64,000 nucleotides of DNA, taken from the NCBI RefSeq assembly GCF_004353925.1, contig NZ_SMOK01000010.1, forward strand, positions 166,551-230,550, given 5' to 3'. Positions 25,498 to 36,005 of this stretch are shown here, one piece after another. The notes under the pieces were generated by a model. The model was not told the origin of the DNA and did not search any database. It saw only the letters and a program-made list of their open reading frames with translations. The first letter of the stretch is position 1, and every line of letters begins with the position of its first letter. Source of the stretch: Pseudomonas sp. H9. GTDB taxonomy: Bacteria; Pseudomonadota; Gammaproteobacteria; Pseudomonadales; Pseudomonadaceae. Made by a program: the position numbers and the translations under genes.

Positions 25498-25633
25498 GTC
25501 TCCCCGATCGGGGATACTGGCAAGGGTGTTCCAGGCAGCTCAAAGGATCCATGAGCTGTATGCGGATGGGTACTGCCCAAAAGGCAGAATGTAAAAGCCC
25601 CCAGTTGTGACGCTGCTGTAGCAGCTTTCTTTC
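25498..25633 (+). ncRNA. Candidate structured leader or small RNA
   Basis: Downstream of the promoter the transcript can fold into CCCCGATCGGGG, CAGCTCA/TGAGCTG with a 9-nt loop, CTGCC/GGCAG with a short A-rich loop, and a final GCTGC-TGTA-GCAGC stem followed by TTTCTTT, which resembles a weak terminator. No convincing reading frame lies here. It may be a stand-alone small RNA of about 135 nt or a structured 5' leader for the gene at 25691. I do not recognise a known RNA family. Confidence 0.4.
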
Positions 25634-25690
25634 AACGCTACATGACGTGCGCCGAGTTTGAACTCAACTACCAAAGGTTTAGGGGGCTTT

Positions 25691-26023
25691 ATGATGAATC
25701 TGAACAACCAACCAACTGTTGCTGAATTGGCTCAACTGTTCGCTGCGCGCAAAGACACGCTCGACAGCCACATCCTCTGGGTTTGCGAAGCCGGCGAAGT
25801 ACGCCTGGACAAGCTGGGAACACTGACCGATGAAGCACAGTTCGAGCAACGTACACCGAACATGCGTGCCCGGCTGAAGATGTACCGCCGCGGCCAAGGC
25901 TATGTTGGCAAGAAAGCCGCCGCCGACACCCAGTATGTCGGCCGTGTTCTGCAGACCCTGCAAAGCGAGTGGGCAGCGCTGCAAAACCAACCAGGCATTG
26001 CGGTGATCGACCGTCTCTGCTGA
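25691..26023 (+). CDS. Conserved hypothetical protein
   Basis: This 110-residue soluble protein starts at tandem ATGs (25691, 25694) with AGGGGG about 8 bp upstream. The sequence (VAELAQLFAARKDTLDSHIL ... MRARLKMYRRGQGYVGKKAA) is amphipathic with a basic centre and no signal peptide. I do not recognise a family. The long upstream region with a strong promoter and hairpins suggests substantial, possibly post-transcriptionally controlled expression. Confidence 0.75.
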   Translation: MMNLNNQPTVAELAQLFAARKDTLDSHILWVCEAGEVRLDKLGTLTDEAQFEQRTPNMRARLKMYRRGQGYVGKKAAADTQYVGRVLQTLQSEWAALQNQPGIAVIDRLC

Positions 26024-26049
26024 AACCTTGATTGACAGCAGGCTTGCTG

Positions 26050-26118
26050 AGGGAGCGGGCTTGCCCCGCGATGCGATGTCGCTGACAATTCGCAATCGCG
26101 GGGCAAGCCCGCTCCTAC
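26050..26118. repeat. REP palindrome
   Basis: Inverted GGGAGCGGGCTTGCCCCGCG pair between the hypothetical gene and the truncated haemoglobin gene. Confidence 0.88.
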
Positions 26119-26142
26119 TGCTTTTTCTCAGAGAGATACGCC

Positions 26143-26565
26143 ATGAACAGCCCGGCATTCGGCACCGGTGATGCCTCTTACCAGGCAGCAGGTGGCATTG
26201 ATGGCTTGCGTCGGCTGGTCGATGATTTCTACCGCTTGATGGATGAACGCCCGGACGCCCGCTCGGTGCGCCAGATGCACCCCGAAAACCTCGACGCTTC
26301 ACGGGACAAACTGGCCTGTTTTCTCAGTGGCTGGCTGGGTGGCCCCAAGCTTTTCAGTGAACGCTATGGGTCGATCGCCATTCCGGCCTTCCATGCCCGT
26401 TGGCCGATCGATGAGTCCCACAGCGAAATCTGGTTGCAGTGCATGGCCCAAGCCATCGCACTACAAGGTTACTCGGCAGCATTTTCCGAGTACCTGCTAC
26501 GCCAGTTGCACGTGCCGGCCCAGCGCATTGTCCAGGCCAGCCGCAACCGTCACACTCAGGCCTGA
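26143..26565 (+). CDS. Group II truncated haemoglobin
   Basis: This 140-residue 2-over-2 globin has the features GGIDGLRRLVDDFYRLMDE (helices A-B), CFLSGWLGGPKLFSERYG (helix E) and the proximal-His segment IPAFHARWPIDES, followed by EIWLQCMAQA with the tryptophan typical of group II. It probably binds oxygen or nitric oxide in the cytoplasm. The 3' end overlaps the convergent gene at 26556 by 10 bp. Confidence 0.93.
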   Translation: MNSPAFGTGDASYQAAGGIDGLRRLVDDFYRLMDERPDARSVRQMHPENLDASRDKLACFLSGWLGGPKLFSERYGSIAIPAFHARWPIDESHSEIWLQCMAQAIALQGYSAAFSEYLLRQLHVPAQRIVQASRNRHTQA

Positions 26566-26858
26566 CGCCGCAACGGAGCCTGTTCCACAGGAAGGCCGCC
26601 GGTAAGCAAGGCCCTGGCCCGGTCTACCCCCCACACCATCGCCCGGGTCATGGACTCACCCGGGCGGTTCTTGTAGTACTCCTCAACCATCGCCTTGCCA
26701 TGGCTGGCGTACACGCCGAGGAACAGTTGCGTGGCGCCCGTGCGCGATAACCTGACTTGAACATCGATGCTGCTGCCATCACTGAGCAACTCGTCGTGGC
26801 TGCGGCTGTGCAGCTGTGGGTCTGCCCACTCCCAATATGTTTCTTCCCTGATTCGCAT
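26556..26858 (-). CDS. Hypothetical protein
   Basis: This 100-residue protein starts at ATG 26858, preceded by AGGGGA. The sequence (MRIREETYWEWADPQLH ... DVQVRLSRTGATQLFLGVYA ... KAMVEEYYKNRPGESMTRAM) is soluble, with a central beta-hairpin-like region and a helical C-terminus. I do not know its function. It is convergent with, and overlaps, the truncated haemoglobin gene. Confidence 0.72.
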   Translation of the reverse strand: MRIREETYWEWADPQLHSRSHDELLSDGSSIDVQVRLSRTGATQLFLGVYASHGKAMVEEYYKNRPGESMTRAMVWGVDRARALLTGGLPVEQAPLRRQA

Positions 26859-26960
26859 CGAGTATCCCCTGTAGTGAATGCATCCGGATAAGTAACGCAT
26901 ACAAGAGCGATTCAAGCGAGCGCCCCTGTCGCAACCGTTGAGCAAGGTCAATCAATGCAT

Positions 26961-26990
26961 AAAAAACCCCGCAACGACGTGCGGGGTGGT
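26961..26990 (-). terminator. Rho-independent terminator
   Basis: A CCCCGCA/TGCGGGG stem with a 6-nt loop is followed on the minus strand by TTTTTT. It terminates the short gene at 27001-27189. Confidence 0.85.
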
Positions 26991-27000
26991 GTGAACCAGT

Positions 27001-27189
27001 TCACTTTTTAACGGGATACCTGGGCATGAAGCGCCCCTTCTTGGCGCGTTGCAAATGGCACGGTTTTGCCTGGTCGGCATCGTTCTGCGTCATGTGGGCA
27101 AAGCCCAGGCGAAAGGCCGCCTGACCGCAACGCACCTGACTGTTGATTGGAAACTCTTCTCCCTCATCCTCAAAGTAGGATTCGCTCAT
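27001..27189 (-). CDS. Small hypothetical protein
   Basis: This 62-residue protein is read from ATG 27189 with GAGGGAGAAAGGG upstream and has a terminator directly after the stop. It has an acidic N-terminus (SYFEDEGEEFPI) and a basic C-terminus (KKGRFMPRYPVKK), with cysteines in VRCGQAA and KPCHLQ. Function unknown; the good ribosome site and terminator make it a believable gene. Confidence 0.7.
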   Translation of the reverse strand: MSESYFEDEGEEFPINSQVRCGQAAFRLGFAHMTQNDADQAKPCHLQRAKKGRFMPRYPVKK

Positions 27190-27373
27190 GCCCTTTCTCC
27201 CTCTGGATAACGGGTCGGTACTGGCTAGCAACTGATGGCCAATAGACATACCGAACCAAGTGACTTTGAGACTAGCCGGTCATTTACAGACCGACTAGGC
27301 AAAAACCAAAAGCCCGACCAGTGGAAGCATTGCAGGTTATGTGCCGACTCCCCTTATCAGCGTTTGTTGTCAG

Positions 27374-28264
27374 TCAAGCGCTGCCTTGCGCGACCGTACG
27401 GGCCGCCAGTAAACGCGGCCCGAAGACATTGATCAACAAGCCGAGCATCACCAACAGCGCGCCCCCGCCCTGCAACAGCGTCAGGCGCTCGTCGAGCAGC
27501 AGCGCCGATGAGCTCAGGCCCACCACCGGCACCAGCAACGAGAACGGTGCCACCTTGCCCGCCGGGTAGCGCGACAACAGGCGGCCCCACAGGCTGTAGC
27601 CGAGCATGGTGGCAATAAAGGCCAGGTAGACCAGCGACAGAATCGAGTGCCAACTGATACCGCGCAGTGCATTTTCGATCACCTGCGGCCCATCGATGCA
27701 CCAGGACAGGGCAAAAAACGGCAGTGGTGGAATCAACCCGCCCCAGATCACCAGTGCTACCAGATCGATGTTGCCGAACCGCCGGGTGATGATATTGCCC
27801 ATGGCCCACATGGACGCCGCACACAACGTCAGCATCAAGGCCAGCAATGGCACGTGGGCAGCGTTCTCGCTGCCGATCAGCGCCAACCCGCCAGCCGCGA
27901 CCAGCAGCCCCACAACGCTGGCCACCCGCAAGCGCTCGCCGAGAAAAATCGCAGCGAAGAACAGGGTGAAAAATGCTTGAGACTGCAGAACCAATGAGGC
28001 AAGCCCCGGTGGCATACCGTTGTGCATGGCCTCAAAGAGAAAGGCGAACTGCCCCAGGGAAATGGTTGCACCGTAGGCGATCAGCCAACGCCAGGGCAAC
28101 TGCGGACGTTTGATCAGAAACACCGCCGGAAACGCCACCAAGACAAAGCGCAAGGCTCCCAGCAGCATCGGTGGCAATCCATCCAGGCCGACCTTGATCA
28201 CGACAAAGTTCAGCCCCCAGACAACGATCACCACCAGCGCCAACAGCAAATCCTTTAACGGCAT
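27374..28264 (-). CDS. EamA-family (DMT) transporter
   Basis: This 296-residue protein with ten helices carries two EamA domains (VVIVVWGLNFVVIKVGLDG at the start; LSLVYLAFIATMLGYSLWGR and LVPVVGLSSSALLLDERLTL in the second half). It is probably an amino-acid or metabolite exporter. The ATG at 28264 preceded by GAGGAC is chosen over a GTG at 28273. It is divergent from moaA across about 160 bp. Confidence 0.88.
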   Translation of the reverse strand: MPLKDLLLALVVIVVWGLNFVVIKVGLDGLPPMLLGALRFVLVAFPAVFLIKRPQLPWRWLIAYGATISLGQFAFLFEAMHNGMPPGLASLVLQSQAFFTLFFAAIFLGERLRVASVVGLLVAAGGLALIGSENAAHVPLLALMLTLCAASMWAMGNIITRRFGNIDLVALVIWGGLIPPLPFFALSWCIDGPQVIENALRGISWHSILSLVYLAFIATMLGYSLWGRLLSRYPAGKVAPFSLLVPVVGLSSSALLLDERLTLLQGGGALLVMLGLLINVFGPRLLAARTVAQGSA

Positions 28265-28425
28265 AGTCCTCACCCGGTTTTGTAATATTTCGCAACATCA
28301 TAACCCTAGGCCTTGGGCGCAGGCCGTTCGCGCGGCGAGGTTTCATCAAATCACCTGAAAACGACGTGATTGATAGCGATAGACGACGCTTATCGAACGG
28401 TCACTAAAAGCTATTTGACCCGCTT

Positions 28426-29496
28426 GTGGCACCTCCCTATGCTCGCTACAAACCACCAGCCTGTGTAAACGCCTTGCAAACTCCCCAGAACGAAACTGCG
28501 GGCCACGCGGCATTGATCGACGGATTCAATCGCAAGATTGACTACCTGCGCATGTCGGTGACCGATCGCTGCGATTTTCGTTGCGTCTATTGCATGAGCG
28601 AAAACATGCAATTCCTGCCCCGCCAGCGCATTCTGACCCTCGAAGAGCTGTATCAAGTCGCCGAGCGCTTCGTCAGTATGGGCACCCGCAAGATCCGCTT
28701 GACCGGCGGTGAGCCGCTGGTGCGCAAGGGCATTGTCGAGCTGTGTGCCCGCGTCGCGGCGTTGCCGGGCTTGCGTGAGTTGTGCATGACCAGCAATGGC
28801 TCGCAGCTCGGACGCCTGGCCAAACCCTTGTTCGATGCCGGGCTGTCACGCCTGAACATCAGCCTCGACAGCCTGGACCCGGCACGCTTCAAAGCGCTGA
28901 CCCGCACCGGTGACCTTGCCCAGGTGATTGCCGGTATCGACGCCGCACGCGCGGCCGGCTTTCGCCGCACCAAACTCAATTGCGTGGTACTCAAGGGTCG
29001 CAATGACAGTGAAGTGAACGACCTGGTGCGCTTTGCAATCGACCGAGAGCTGGATATTTCCTTCATCGAAGAAATGCCGCTGGGCACCATCAGTGAGCAT
29101 CAGCGCAGTGAGTCCTACTGCTCAAGCGATGAAGTACGCGCACGCATCGCGCAACAGTTCACCTTGATCGAGTCAGCCGAATCCACCCAAGGCCCTTCTC
29201 GCTACTGGCGCCTGGCAGAAGCGCCACAGATCCGCATCGGCTTTATTTCGCCCCACAGCCATAATTTCTGCGGCAGCTGTAACCGGGTGCGGCTGACCGT
29301 CGAAGGGCGCTTGTTGCTATGCCTGGGTAACGAGCATGCCAGCGACCTCAAGCAGGTATTGCGTGCGCACCCCGGCGACACTGCCCGTCTGGACAAAGCC
29401 ATTCGCGATGCCATGGCCCTCAAGCCCTACCAGCACCACTTCGATATCAATGGCGAAGTGCAGATCCTGCGTTTCATGAACATGACCGGCGGCTAG
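28426..29496 (+). CDS. moaA: GTP 3',8-cyclase MoaA
   Basis: This radical-SAM enzyme does the first step of molybdenum cofactor synthesis. The SAM-cluster motif CDFRCVYC lies in [17 protein letters not shown] in [12 protein letters not shown], and the second cluster in [11 protein letters not shown] with a third cysteine in LLLCLG. The chain ends in the catalytic Gly-Gly (MTGG). The start is uncertain: the open frame begins at GTG 28426 (356 residues) with no good ribosome site, and later TTG codons (28474, 28513) would give more usual lengths near 330-340. It is a stand-alone copy with no other moa genes nearby. Confidence 0.93.
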   Translation: MAPPYARYKPPACVNALQTPQNETAGHAALIDGFNRKIDYLRMSVTDRCDFRCVYCMSENMQFLPRQRILTLEELYQVAERFVSMGTRKIRLTGGEPLVRKGIVELCARVAALPGLRELCMTSNGSQLGRLAKPLFDAGLSRLNISLDSLDPARFKALTRTGDLAQVIAGIDAARAAGFRRTKLNCVVLKGRNDSEVNDLVRFAIDRELDISFIEEMPLGTISEHQRSESYCSSDEVRARIAQQFTLIESAESTQGPSRYWRLAEAPQIRIGFISPHSHNFCGSCNRVRLTVEGRLLLCLGNEHASDLKQVLRAHPGDTARLDKAIRDAMALKPYQHHFDINGEVQILRFMNMTGG

Positions 29497-30437
29497 AACG
29501 AAGCGCGTTGCGCAACCTCACGCAACCACTCAATCATCACCTGCATGCGCAAAGGCAAAGGCTCACGCACCGGATAGACCAGGTAGTAGCCCTGCCCGGC
29601 TGCCGGCTCAAAATCACCAAACGGCAAGATCAACTGGCCTTGCTCAATCAACGGCTGCACCAAGCGCCGCCGCCCCATGGCCACCCCGACATGGTGGCTC
29701 GCGGCGAGCGCGCACAGGTCTGCACGATCAAAGGTCAAGCCCACACTCGGTAGATATGCCTGCAGGTCGTGCTGCCGCCCCCAGTGCTGCCATTCGGCGT
29801 CATACGCAGCGTGCTCCCAGGCCAGGGCATCGTGCAGCAGCGTGCAGTGTTGCAGGTGCTGCGGCGTGTTGATCAACTGATGACGCGCGGCATACAAAGG
29901 GCTGCACACCGGCGCGACCTGCTCGGTCAGCAGCAATTCGCTGGCAAGCCCCGGAAACGCCCCATCGCCATACAACAGCGCCAGGTCGATATGGCGGGCG
30001 CGAAAATCCACCGGCTCGTTGCCGGTGCGGATGTCCAGGCTGATCTGCGGGTAGCGCTGCTGGAAGTCGGCCAAGTGCGGCACCAACCAGCACTGGCTAA
30101 TTGACGGGCGCACATACAAGGTCAGTGCGCCGCTGAGGCTGCTGGCCGCCTGCGGTTGCAGGGCCTGGTCGAGGTCGTCGAGCAACGCTTGTACCACGCG
30201 ATACAGGCGCTCCCCGTCAGCCGTCAGGCGGATGCGCCGGGTCAGGCGCTCGAAAAGACGCTGCTCCAGCACCTGCTCAAGCCGGGCGATACGGTGGCTG
30301 ACCGCACTGGCGGTCAGGCACAACTCTTCGGCTGCCAACCGGAAGCTCAAATGCCGTGCAGCCACAGCAAAAGTGTGCAGGTTGCTGAGCTGCGCGCCGC
30401 TCAGACGCGGCTTCAGGCGCGGTGGCAGATTGAGCAT
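29493..30437 (-). CDS. LysR-type regulator, probably of dsdA
   Basis: This 314-residue protein has the LysR N-terminal winged helix ([20 protein letters not shown] ... [20 protein letters not shown], residues 20-80) and an effector domain. It begins 2 bp after the dsdA stop on the same strand, so it is co-transcribed. In other bacteria DsdC, also LysR-type, activates dsdA in response to D-serine; the same role is inferred here. Its 3' end overlaps the moaA stop by 4 bp. Confidence 0.88.
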   Translation of the reverse strand: MLNLPPRLKPRLSGAQLSNLHTFAVAARHLSFRLAAEELCLTASAVSHRIARLEQVLEQRLFERLTRRIRLTADGERLYRVVQALLDDLDQALQPQAASSLSGALTLYVRPSISQCWLVPHLADFQQRYPQISLDIRTGNEPVDFRARHIDLALLYGDGAFPGLASELLLTEQVAPVCSPLYAARHQLINTPQHLQHCTLLHDALAWEHAAYDAEWQHWGRQHDLQAYLPSVGLTFDRADLCALAASHHVGVAMGRRRLVQPLIEQGQLILPFGDFEPAAGQGYYLVYPVREPLPLRMQVMIEWLREVAQRASF

Positions 30438-30439
30438 GA

Positions 30440-31792
30440 TCAGTCTCCGGCCAGCAGGCTGCGCCCCTGACGAAGGTAAGCCTCCATTTCCGCCGTCGGC
30501 ACCATACTGCCGCCCGTGCCCCAGACCAGATGCGTGGCGCGGGCCATGTGCGCGGCGGTCAGGCCGAGGCGCTGTCGATAGCCTTGTTGTTCCTGCAGCA
30601 CCTCTACGATGCCGGGCATCCCCGCGAGCGCAGATGGCTCCAGCGCGTAGCCTTCACTCGCGTGCAACTGGGCCAGCTGGCGGTACAGGGTGGCGTCATC
30701 CACGGTGTAGTAACCGTCGATCAAGCGTTGCATCGCTCGCCCGACAAAACCGGAAGGCCGCCCCACTGCCAGACCATCGGCAGCCGTCTGGTTGTCGATG
30801 CCGAAGTCATACACCGAGACCTGATCGTGCAGCCCGGTGTACACCCCAAGGAACATACAGGGCGAATGCGTTGGCTCGGCAAACACGCAGTGCACGGCAT
30901 CGCCAAACACCAGCTTGAGTCCAAAGGCCACGCCGCCAGGCCCCCCACCCACACCGCACGGCAGGTAGACGAACAGCGGATGCTCGGCATCCACCTCAAT
31001 ACCCTGCGCCTGTAACTGACGCTGCAGACGCTCGGCGGCCACAGCGTAACCGAGGAACAGATTGCGTGAATTTTCATCGTCGACAAAGTGGCACAGCGGG
31101 TCGGCTTCGGCCTCGCGACGCCCCTGCTCTACCGCCACGCTGTAGTCGGCGCTGTATTCGCGCACCTCAACGCCGTGGGCGCGAAGGCGGTCCTTTTTCC
31201 ACTGGCGGGCGTCGGCTGACATGTGCACCGTCGCTTTGAAACCCAGGCGCGCACTGATGATGCCAATCGACAAGCCAAGGTTGCCGGTAGAGCCTACGGC
31301 AATGCTGTATTGGCTGAAAAAGGCCCGCGCGGTGTCGCTGTCGAGCGTGGCGTAATCATCGCCCGGCTGCAGCAAACCGCCGGCCAGCGCCAGGTCCTCG
31401 GCGTGTTTGAGCACTTCATAGATGCCGCCACGGGCTTTGATCGAACCGGAAATCGGCAACAGATTGTCGGCTTTAAGCCACAACGCGCCGCCTTCGGGTA
31501 ATTGATACTCGGCCTGCAACAACGCCTGCATGGCCTGCAGCGGCAACAATGGCGACTCGATAATACCTGCGCTGGCGGAGGTCTCAGGGAAGGCCGACTC
31601 GATGAACGGCGCAAAGCGTTGCAAACGCTCGCTGGCCTCGCGCACATCTTGGCTGCTCAGCGGCACGTCGGCCAACGCCTGCGCACTCGGTGCAAGTGCG
31701 GGATTGAACCAGCGGGTGGGGCGTAACCCTACCAGCTCGGTGATCAGCGGGTGGCTCTGGCACCAGGCATTCACGGGTGTTTCCAGCGGCAT
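30440..31792 (-). CDS. dsdA: D-serine ammonia-lyase
   Basis: This 450-residue PLP enzyme converts D-serine to pyruvate and ammonia. The PLP lysine is in [15 protein letters not shown], and the glycine-rich phosphate loop is in [15 protein letters not shown]. The ATG at 31792 is chosen because GGAG lies about 8 bp upstream; the frame stays open further upstream, but those residues do not fit the family. Followed by its LysR gene, it forms a compact D-serine catabolism unit without an obvious permease. Confidence 0.93.
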   Translation of the reverse strand: MPLETPVNAWCQSHPLITELVGLRPTRWFNPALAPSAQALADVPLSSQDVREASERLQRFAPFIESAFPETSASAGIIESPLLPLQAMQALLQAEYQLPEGGALWLKADNLLPISGSIKARGGIYEVLKHAEDLALAGGLLQPGDDYATLDSDTARAFFSQYSIAVGSTGNLGLSIGIISARLGFKATVHMSADARQWKKDRLRAHGVEVREYSADYSVAVEQGRREAEADPLCHFVDDENSRNLFLGYAVAAERLQRQLQAQGIEVDAEHPLFVYLPCGVGGGPGGVAFGLKLVFGDAVHCVFAEPTHSPCMFLGVYTGLHDQVSVYDFGIDNQTAADGLAVGRPSGFVGRAMQRLIDGYYTVDDATLYRQLAQLHASEGYALEPSALAGMPGIVEVLQEQQGYRQRLGLTAAHMARATHLVWGTGGSMVPTAEMEAYLRQGRSLLAGD

Positions 31793-31978
31793 TGTCATAC
31801 TCCATGGGCAAGCGGATAGCACGATTAAGCGACAGGCGCCGGGGATATTACAACCGATGGTTTCTATGCCCATGGATGATCCAGGTTCATCTGTACGCGC
31901 GCGTGCAGAACAGCGCACTTCTGCTACCTTGGGAATACCCTCCTCTTCGTCTTACGCATCGACTACAGGTGACCCATC

Positions 31979-34084
31979 ATGGCGCGCACCACTCCCATCG
32001 AGCTGTACCGCAACATCGGCATCGTCGCCCATGTGGACGCCGGCAAGACCACCACCACTGAACGCATTCTGTTCTACACCGGCGTCAACCATAAGATGGG
32101 CGAGGTCCATGACGGCGCCGCGACCATGGACTGGATGGCCCAGGAACAAGAGCGCGGCATCACCATTACCTCCGCCGCCACCACGGCGTTCTGGCAAGGC
32201 TCGACCAAGCAATTCCCCAGCAAGTACCGCTTCAACATCATCGACACCCCCGGCCACGTCGATTTCACCATTGAGGTGGAACGCTCGTTGCGCGTGCTCG
32301 ATGGCGCGGTGGTGGTGTTCAGCGGTGCCGATGGGGTTGAGCCGCAATCCGAGACGGTCTGGCGTCAGGCCAACAAATACCATGTTCCACGCCTGGCCTA
32401 CGTCAACAAGATGGACCGCCAGGGCGCCGACTTTCTGCGGGTAGTCAATCAGATCGACAAACGCCTTGGCCATAACCCGGTACCAATCCAGCTGGCCATT
32501 GGCGCCGAAGAGAACTTCAAAGGCCAGATCGACCTGGTGAAAATGAAGGCCATTTACTGGAACGAAGACGACCAGGGCACCAGTTACCGCGAAGAAGAGA
32601 TTCCCGCCGAGTTGCAAGACTTGGCCAATGAATGGCGCGCGCACATGATCGAGGCTGCCGCCGAGGCCAGTGACGAGTTCATGGAGCTTTACCTCGATGG
32701 GCAGGAACTGAGTAACGAACAAATCAAAGCCGGGCTGCGCAAACGCACCCTGGCCAATGAAATCGTTCCGGCTATTTGCGGCTCCTCGTTCAAGAACAAA
32801 GGCGTGCCGCTGATGCTCGATGCGGTGATCGACTATTTGCCAGCCCCGTCGGAAATCCCGGCTATCAACGGCACCGACCCTGATCACGAAGACAAACATC
32901 TGGAACGTCACGCCGACGACAACGAACCCTTCTCGGCCCTGGCCTTCAAGATTGCCACCGACCCCTTCGTCGGCACCCTGACCTTCGCCCGCGTTTACTC
33001 CGGCGTACTTAGCTCCGGTGATGCTGTACTCAATTCGGTCAAAGGCAAAAAAGAACGCGTGGGCCGCATGGTGCAGATGCATGCCAACCAGCGGGCGGAA
33101 ATCAAGGCGGTGTGTGCCGGCGACATTGCCGCGCTGATCGGCATGAAAGACGTGACCACCGGCGACACCCTGTGCGACCTCAACAAGCCGATCATCCTTG
33201 AGCGCATGGACTTCCCCGATCCGGTGATCTCGGTGGCGGTAGAGCCCAAGACCAAGGCTGACCAAGAGAAAATGGGTATTGCCTTGAGCAAGCTGGCCCA
33301 GGAAGACCCTTCCTTCCGGGTACGCACCGACGAGGAAACTGCGCAGACCATCATTTCGGGGATGGGCGAACTGCACCTGGACATCATCGTTGACCGGATG
33401 AAGCGCGAGTTCGGCGTTGAAGCCAACATTGGCAAACCACAAGTGGCCTACCGCGAGAAGATCCGCAACACCTGCGAAATCGAAGGCAAATTCGTCCGCC
33501 AATCCGGGGGTCGTGGCCAGTACGGTCACTGCTGGATTCGCTTCGCGCCGGGTGAGGAAGGCAAGGAAGGCCTGGAGTTCGTCAATGAAGTTGTCGGTGG
33601 TGTGGTGCCCCGCGAATACATCCCAGCCATACAAAAAGGCATCGAAGAACAGATGCAGAACGGCGTCCTGGCCGGCTACCCACTGATCGGGCTGAAAGCC
33701 ACGGTTTTTGATGGTTCGTACCACGACGTCGACTCCAACGAAATGGCCTTCAAAATCGCAGCGTCGATGGCCACCAAACAGCTGGCACAAAAAGGTGGGG
33801 CCGTGCTGCTGGAGCCGGTGATGAAAGTCGAGGTGGTGACCCCGGAAGAGTATCAGGGCGACATCATGGGCGACCTGAGCCGCCGTCGCGGCATACTCCA
33901 GCAAGGTGATGAGACCCCTGCTGGCAAGGTGGTTCGGGCCGAAGTACCGCTGGGCGAGATGTTCGGTTACTCCACACAGATGCGCTCGATGACCCAGGGG
34001 CGTGCCAGCTACACCATGGAGTTCACCAAATATGCCGAAGCGCCCGCGAACATTGCTGAGGCGATCATCAAAAAACAGGGGTAA
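31979..34084 (+). CDS. fusA: Elongation factor G, second copy (FusA2)
   Basis: This 701-residue GTPase has P-loop [12 protein letters not shown], switch [10 protein letters not shown] and NKMD motifs, followed by EF-G domains II-V ([38 protein letters not shown]). It has the full length of a true translocase but is isolated from the str operon (no rpsL, rpsG or tufA), so it is a paralogue, as found in many pseudomonads. It may act in ribosome recycling or growth-phase translation; that is family knowledge, not visible here. A 650-codon open frame on the opposite strand is a shadow. Confidence 0.95.
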   Translation: MARTTPIELYRNIGIVAHVDAGKTTTTERILFYTGVNHKMGEVHDGAATMDWMAQEQERGITITSAATTAFWQGSTKQFPSKYRFNIIDTPGHVDFTIEVERSLRVLDGAVVVFSGADGVEPQSETVWRQANKYHVPRLAYVNKMDRQGADFLRVVNQIDKRLGHNPVPIQLAIGAEENFKGQIDLVKMKAIYWNEDDQGTSYREEEIPAELQDLANEWRAHMIEAAAEASDEFMELYLDGQELSNEQIKAGLRKRTLANEIVPAICGSSFKNKGVPLMLDAVIDYLPAPSEIPAINGTDPDHEDKHLERHADDNEPFSALAFKIATDPFVGTLTFARVYSGVLSSGDAVLNSVKGKKERVGRMVQMHANQRAEIKAVCAGDIAALIGMKDVTTGDTLCDLNKPIILERMDFPDPVISVAVEPKTKADQEKMGIALSKLAQEDPSFRVRTDEETAQTIISGMGELHLDIIVDRMKREFGVEANIGKPQVAYREKIRNTCEIEGKFVRQSGGRGQYGHCWIRFAPGEEGKEGLEFVNEVVGGVVPREYIPAIQKGIEEQMQNGVLAGYPLIGLKATVFDGSYHDVDSNEMAFKIAASMATKQLAQKGGAVLLEPVMKVEVVTPEEYQGDIMGDLSRRRGILQQGDETPAGKVVRAEVPLGEMFGYSTQMRSMTQGRASYTMEFTKYAEAPANIAEAIIKKQG

Positions 34085-34099
34085 GGCCTTTCGCTAGCA

Positions 34100-34202
34100 G
34101 GTGGTGTGTGTATGTGTGGGAGCGGGCTTGCCCCGCGATTGCGGTGTGTAAGTCACATTGCAATCGCGGGGCAAGCCCGCTCCCACACACACACACACCA
34201 CC
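34100..34202. repeat. Extended REP palindrome with GT/CA-rich arms
   Basis: A REP pair is extended outward by GGTGGTGTGTGTATGTGTG on the left and its near-perfect complement on the right, giving 43-nt arms with one mismatch around a ~17-nt loop. It is the longest perfect-type hairpin in the window and may terminate fusA2. Confidence 0.9.
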
Positions 34203-34281
34203 CTACCTCCACTGGCAATAGCCCCGCTCCGGCCAGGCCTGTAGACTTGCCCGCCCAGCCCAGTCAGCGGAGTTTGCCTCA

Positions 34282-35004
34282 ATGTTCGCCCTCACTCATT
34301 TTGTCGCCCCACCCGAGGAGTCGATCAAGAGCCAGATTCTGCAATTGGTGGTCGACAACCTTACCGATATCAGTGCGGTCGGTCTGCCACCCAGCAACCC
34401 GCTGTACAACCTCTACCAATACGCCGTTGGCCTTGAAGTGCACCATTACCTGGCGTCCATTGGTGAAGCGGGCAGTTTGTCCGTTGAGTTGATCGTGACC
34501 ACTGACCCGCACGAGCCACAGACTGTTACCGGCTTTGTCCTGTACTTGCCAGTGCAGAACGACACCGAAGCTTGCTGCGTGGCCTACCTCGCCGTGCACA
34601 GTCAACATCGGCGCCAAGGCATCGCCCGCGCCCTGCTGGCCGGGATGACCGAGCGCTACCCTCACGCAGAGCTCGCCTGTGCAGCAAACAAGGTGGGGCA
34701 TTTCGAGGCCATGGGCTTTAACGTCATCGCCGCACGCGGCCCACAGGTATTGATGAACACCCGCGATCATGCCAGCACTGGCCAGGTAGCGATGCTCGAT
34801 GTAGCGCCGCTGTACCGCACGGTTGAAGTGCAACAGATCCATAGCTATTTGCTCAAACAGCATGGCAAGCGCGCCATGGTCGATGCCGAGAAACAACGTG
34901 ATCGACACCTCGACCAGCTACAGCGCAAAGCCCAGGCAGTTGTTCAGGAGCGCCTGGGGGAGCGTGCCTGGCTGCAGCGGGGCACTGCCGTGCGCCTGGT
35001 CTAA
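34282..35004 (+). CDS. GNAT-family acetyltransferase
   Basis: This 240-residue protein has a GNAT core: TGFVLYLPVQND (strand 4) and CVAYLAVHSQHRRQGIARAL with the acetyl-CoA loop Q/RxxGxA, then FEAMGFNVIA. An additional C-terminal helical extension (VQQIHSYLLKQHGKRAMVDA onward) is beyond the usual GNAT length. The substrate is unknown. It is convergent with, and overlaps by 4 bp, the LysR gene at 35001. Confidence 0.86.
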   Translation: MFALTHFVAPPEESIKSQILQLVVDNLTDISAVGLPPSNPLYNLYQYAVGLEVHHYLASIGEAGSLSVELIVTTDPHEPQTVTGFVLYLPVQNDTEACCVAYLAVHSQHRRQGIARALLAGMTERYPHAELACAANKVGHFEAMGFNVIAARGPQVLMNTRDHASTGQVAMLDVAPLYRTVEVQQIHSYLLKQHGKRAMVDAEKQRDRHLDQLQRKAQAVVQERLGERAWLQRGTAVRLV

Positions 35005-35894
35005 ACCCGAGCCTGTGCAGCCAGCTCAACCAGCACGTGCAGCACATAGGCGGTGCTCTGTTCGACTTGCCCTTGCCGGCTGGCAATCCCCAAGTGACGC
35101 CACAACCCCGGACGTAGCGGGCGCATGCACAGACGCGGGTCCGGCTCTGGCGAACTGGCTTCGTGGGGCAGCAACGTCGCGCCATAGCCAGCGGCCACCA
35201 GGCTCTTGATCGCATCGTTGTAGTTGAGCTGGATCCGCGCGTCCGGTTGCAGGCCCGCCGTGGCGAACCAGTCGCCGGTCACCCGCGACAGTTGGGTGGT
35301 GGTGTCGTTAAGGATCAACGCGCGGCTGGCCAGCCAGGCCGGGGTGATACGCGCGGGCGGCGCCCAACTGCTCGGGATGAAGGCCATGATCGGGTCACGG
35401 CGCCAGGGTTGGATCTGCACTCCTTTGACTGCGGCTTGCGGCAACGCCACTAGCCCCAGGTCCAGGGTGCCGTCTTGCAGGCGTGTCAGCGACTCACGCG
35501 AGGTCAGTACCTGTACCTGAACATCGATGCCAGGGTGGCGCACGCCAAGAATATCCAACGCCTGCGGCAGCAAATGGGCAATCGCCCCGGTCGAGGCCCC
35601 CAGACGCACACGTCCACCGAGCCCCTGAACCTGACGTTGCACCTCATCCAGCGCCTGTTCGGCATCGGCCAGCAGGCGACGCGCACGCTCGAGCAGGGTT
35701 TCACCAATCGCCGTGGGATGAACCTGACCGCGTTTGCGCGTCAGCAACGGCGCACCGATGCGTGCTTCAAGGTCAGCAATGTGCAGGCTGACCGTCGGCG
35801 GCGCCAGGTTGAGCGTGCGGGCGGCCTGGGCAAACGAGCCGAGGTCGGCAATCACCACCAGGGTGCGCAAGCGGTCGAGGCTGATTTCACGCAT
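35001..35894 (-). CDS. LysR-type regulator divergent from argC
   Basis: This 297-residue LysR protein has a helix-turn-helix at the N-terminus (LRTLVVIADLGSFAQAARTL ... PTVSLHIADLEARIGAPLLT) and a substrate-binding domain. It is divergent from argC with about 110 bp between the starts, the usual arrangement for a LysR regulator and its target, so it may control argC. The ligand is unknown. Confidence 0.9.
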   Translation of the reverse strand: MREISLDRLRTLVVIADLGSFAQAARTLNLAPPTVSLHIADLEARIGAPLLTRKRGQVHPTAIGETLLERARRLLADAEQALDEVQRQVQGLGGRVRLGASTGAIAHLLPQALDILGVRHPGIDVQVQVLTSRESLTRLQDGTLDLGLVALPQAAVKGVQIQPWRRDPIMAFIPSSWAPPARITPAWLASRALILNDTTTQLSRVTGDWFATAGLQPDARIQLNYNDAIKSLVAAGYGATLLPHEASSPEPDPRLCMRPLRPGLWRHLGIASRQGQVEQSTAYVLHVLVELAAQARV

Positions 35895-36005
35895 GGTTGG
35901 ACTTCATTCAGTTTTTATGAACATAAGCATCATGATATTCAAATTTTCTTTCGTCCAGTTCGGCGCGAGCATAGGCACTTCCCGTACTGATCCGTTGAGA
36001 ACACC

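Noticed and set aside
31952..33904. 650-codon open frame opposite the EF-G gene
   Set aside because: High-GC shadow of a strongly conserved translocase; no domain seen.
34100..34202. CRISPR-like repeats
   Set aside because: The repeated sequences are single REP hairpins scattered between genes, with no regular spacing or spacers.
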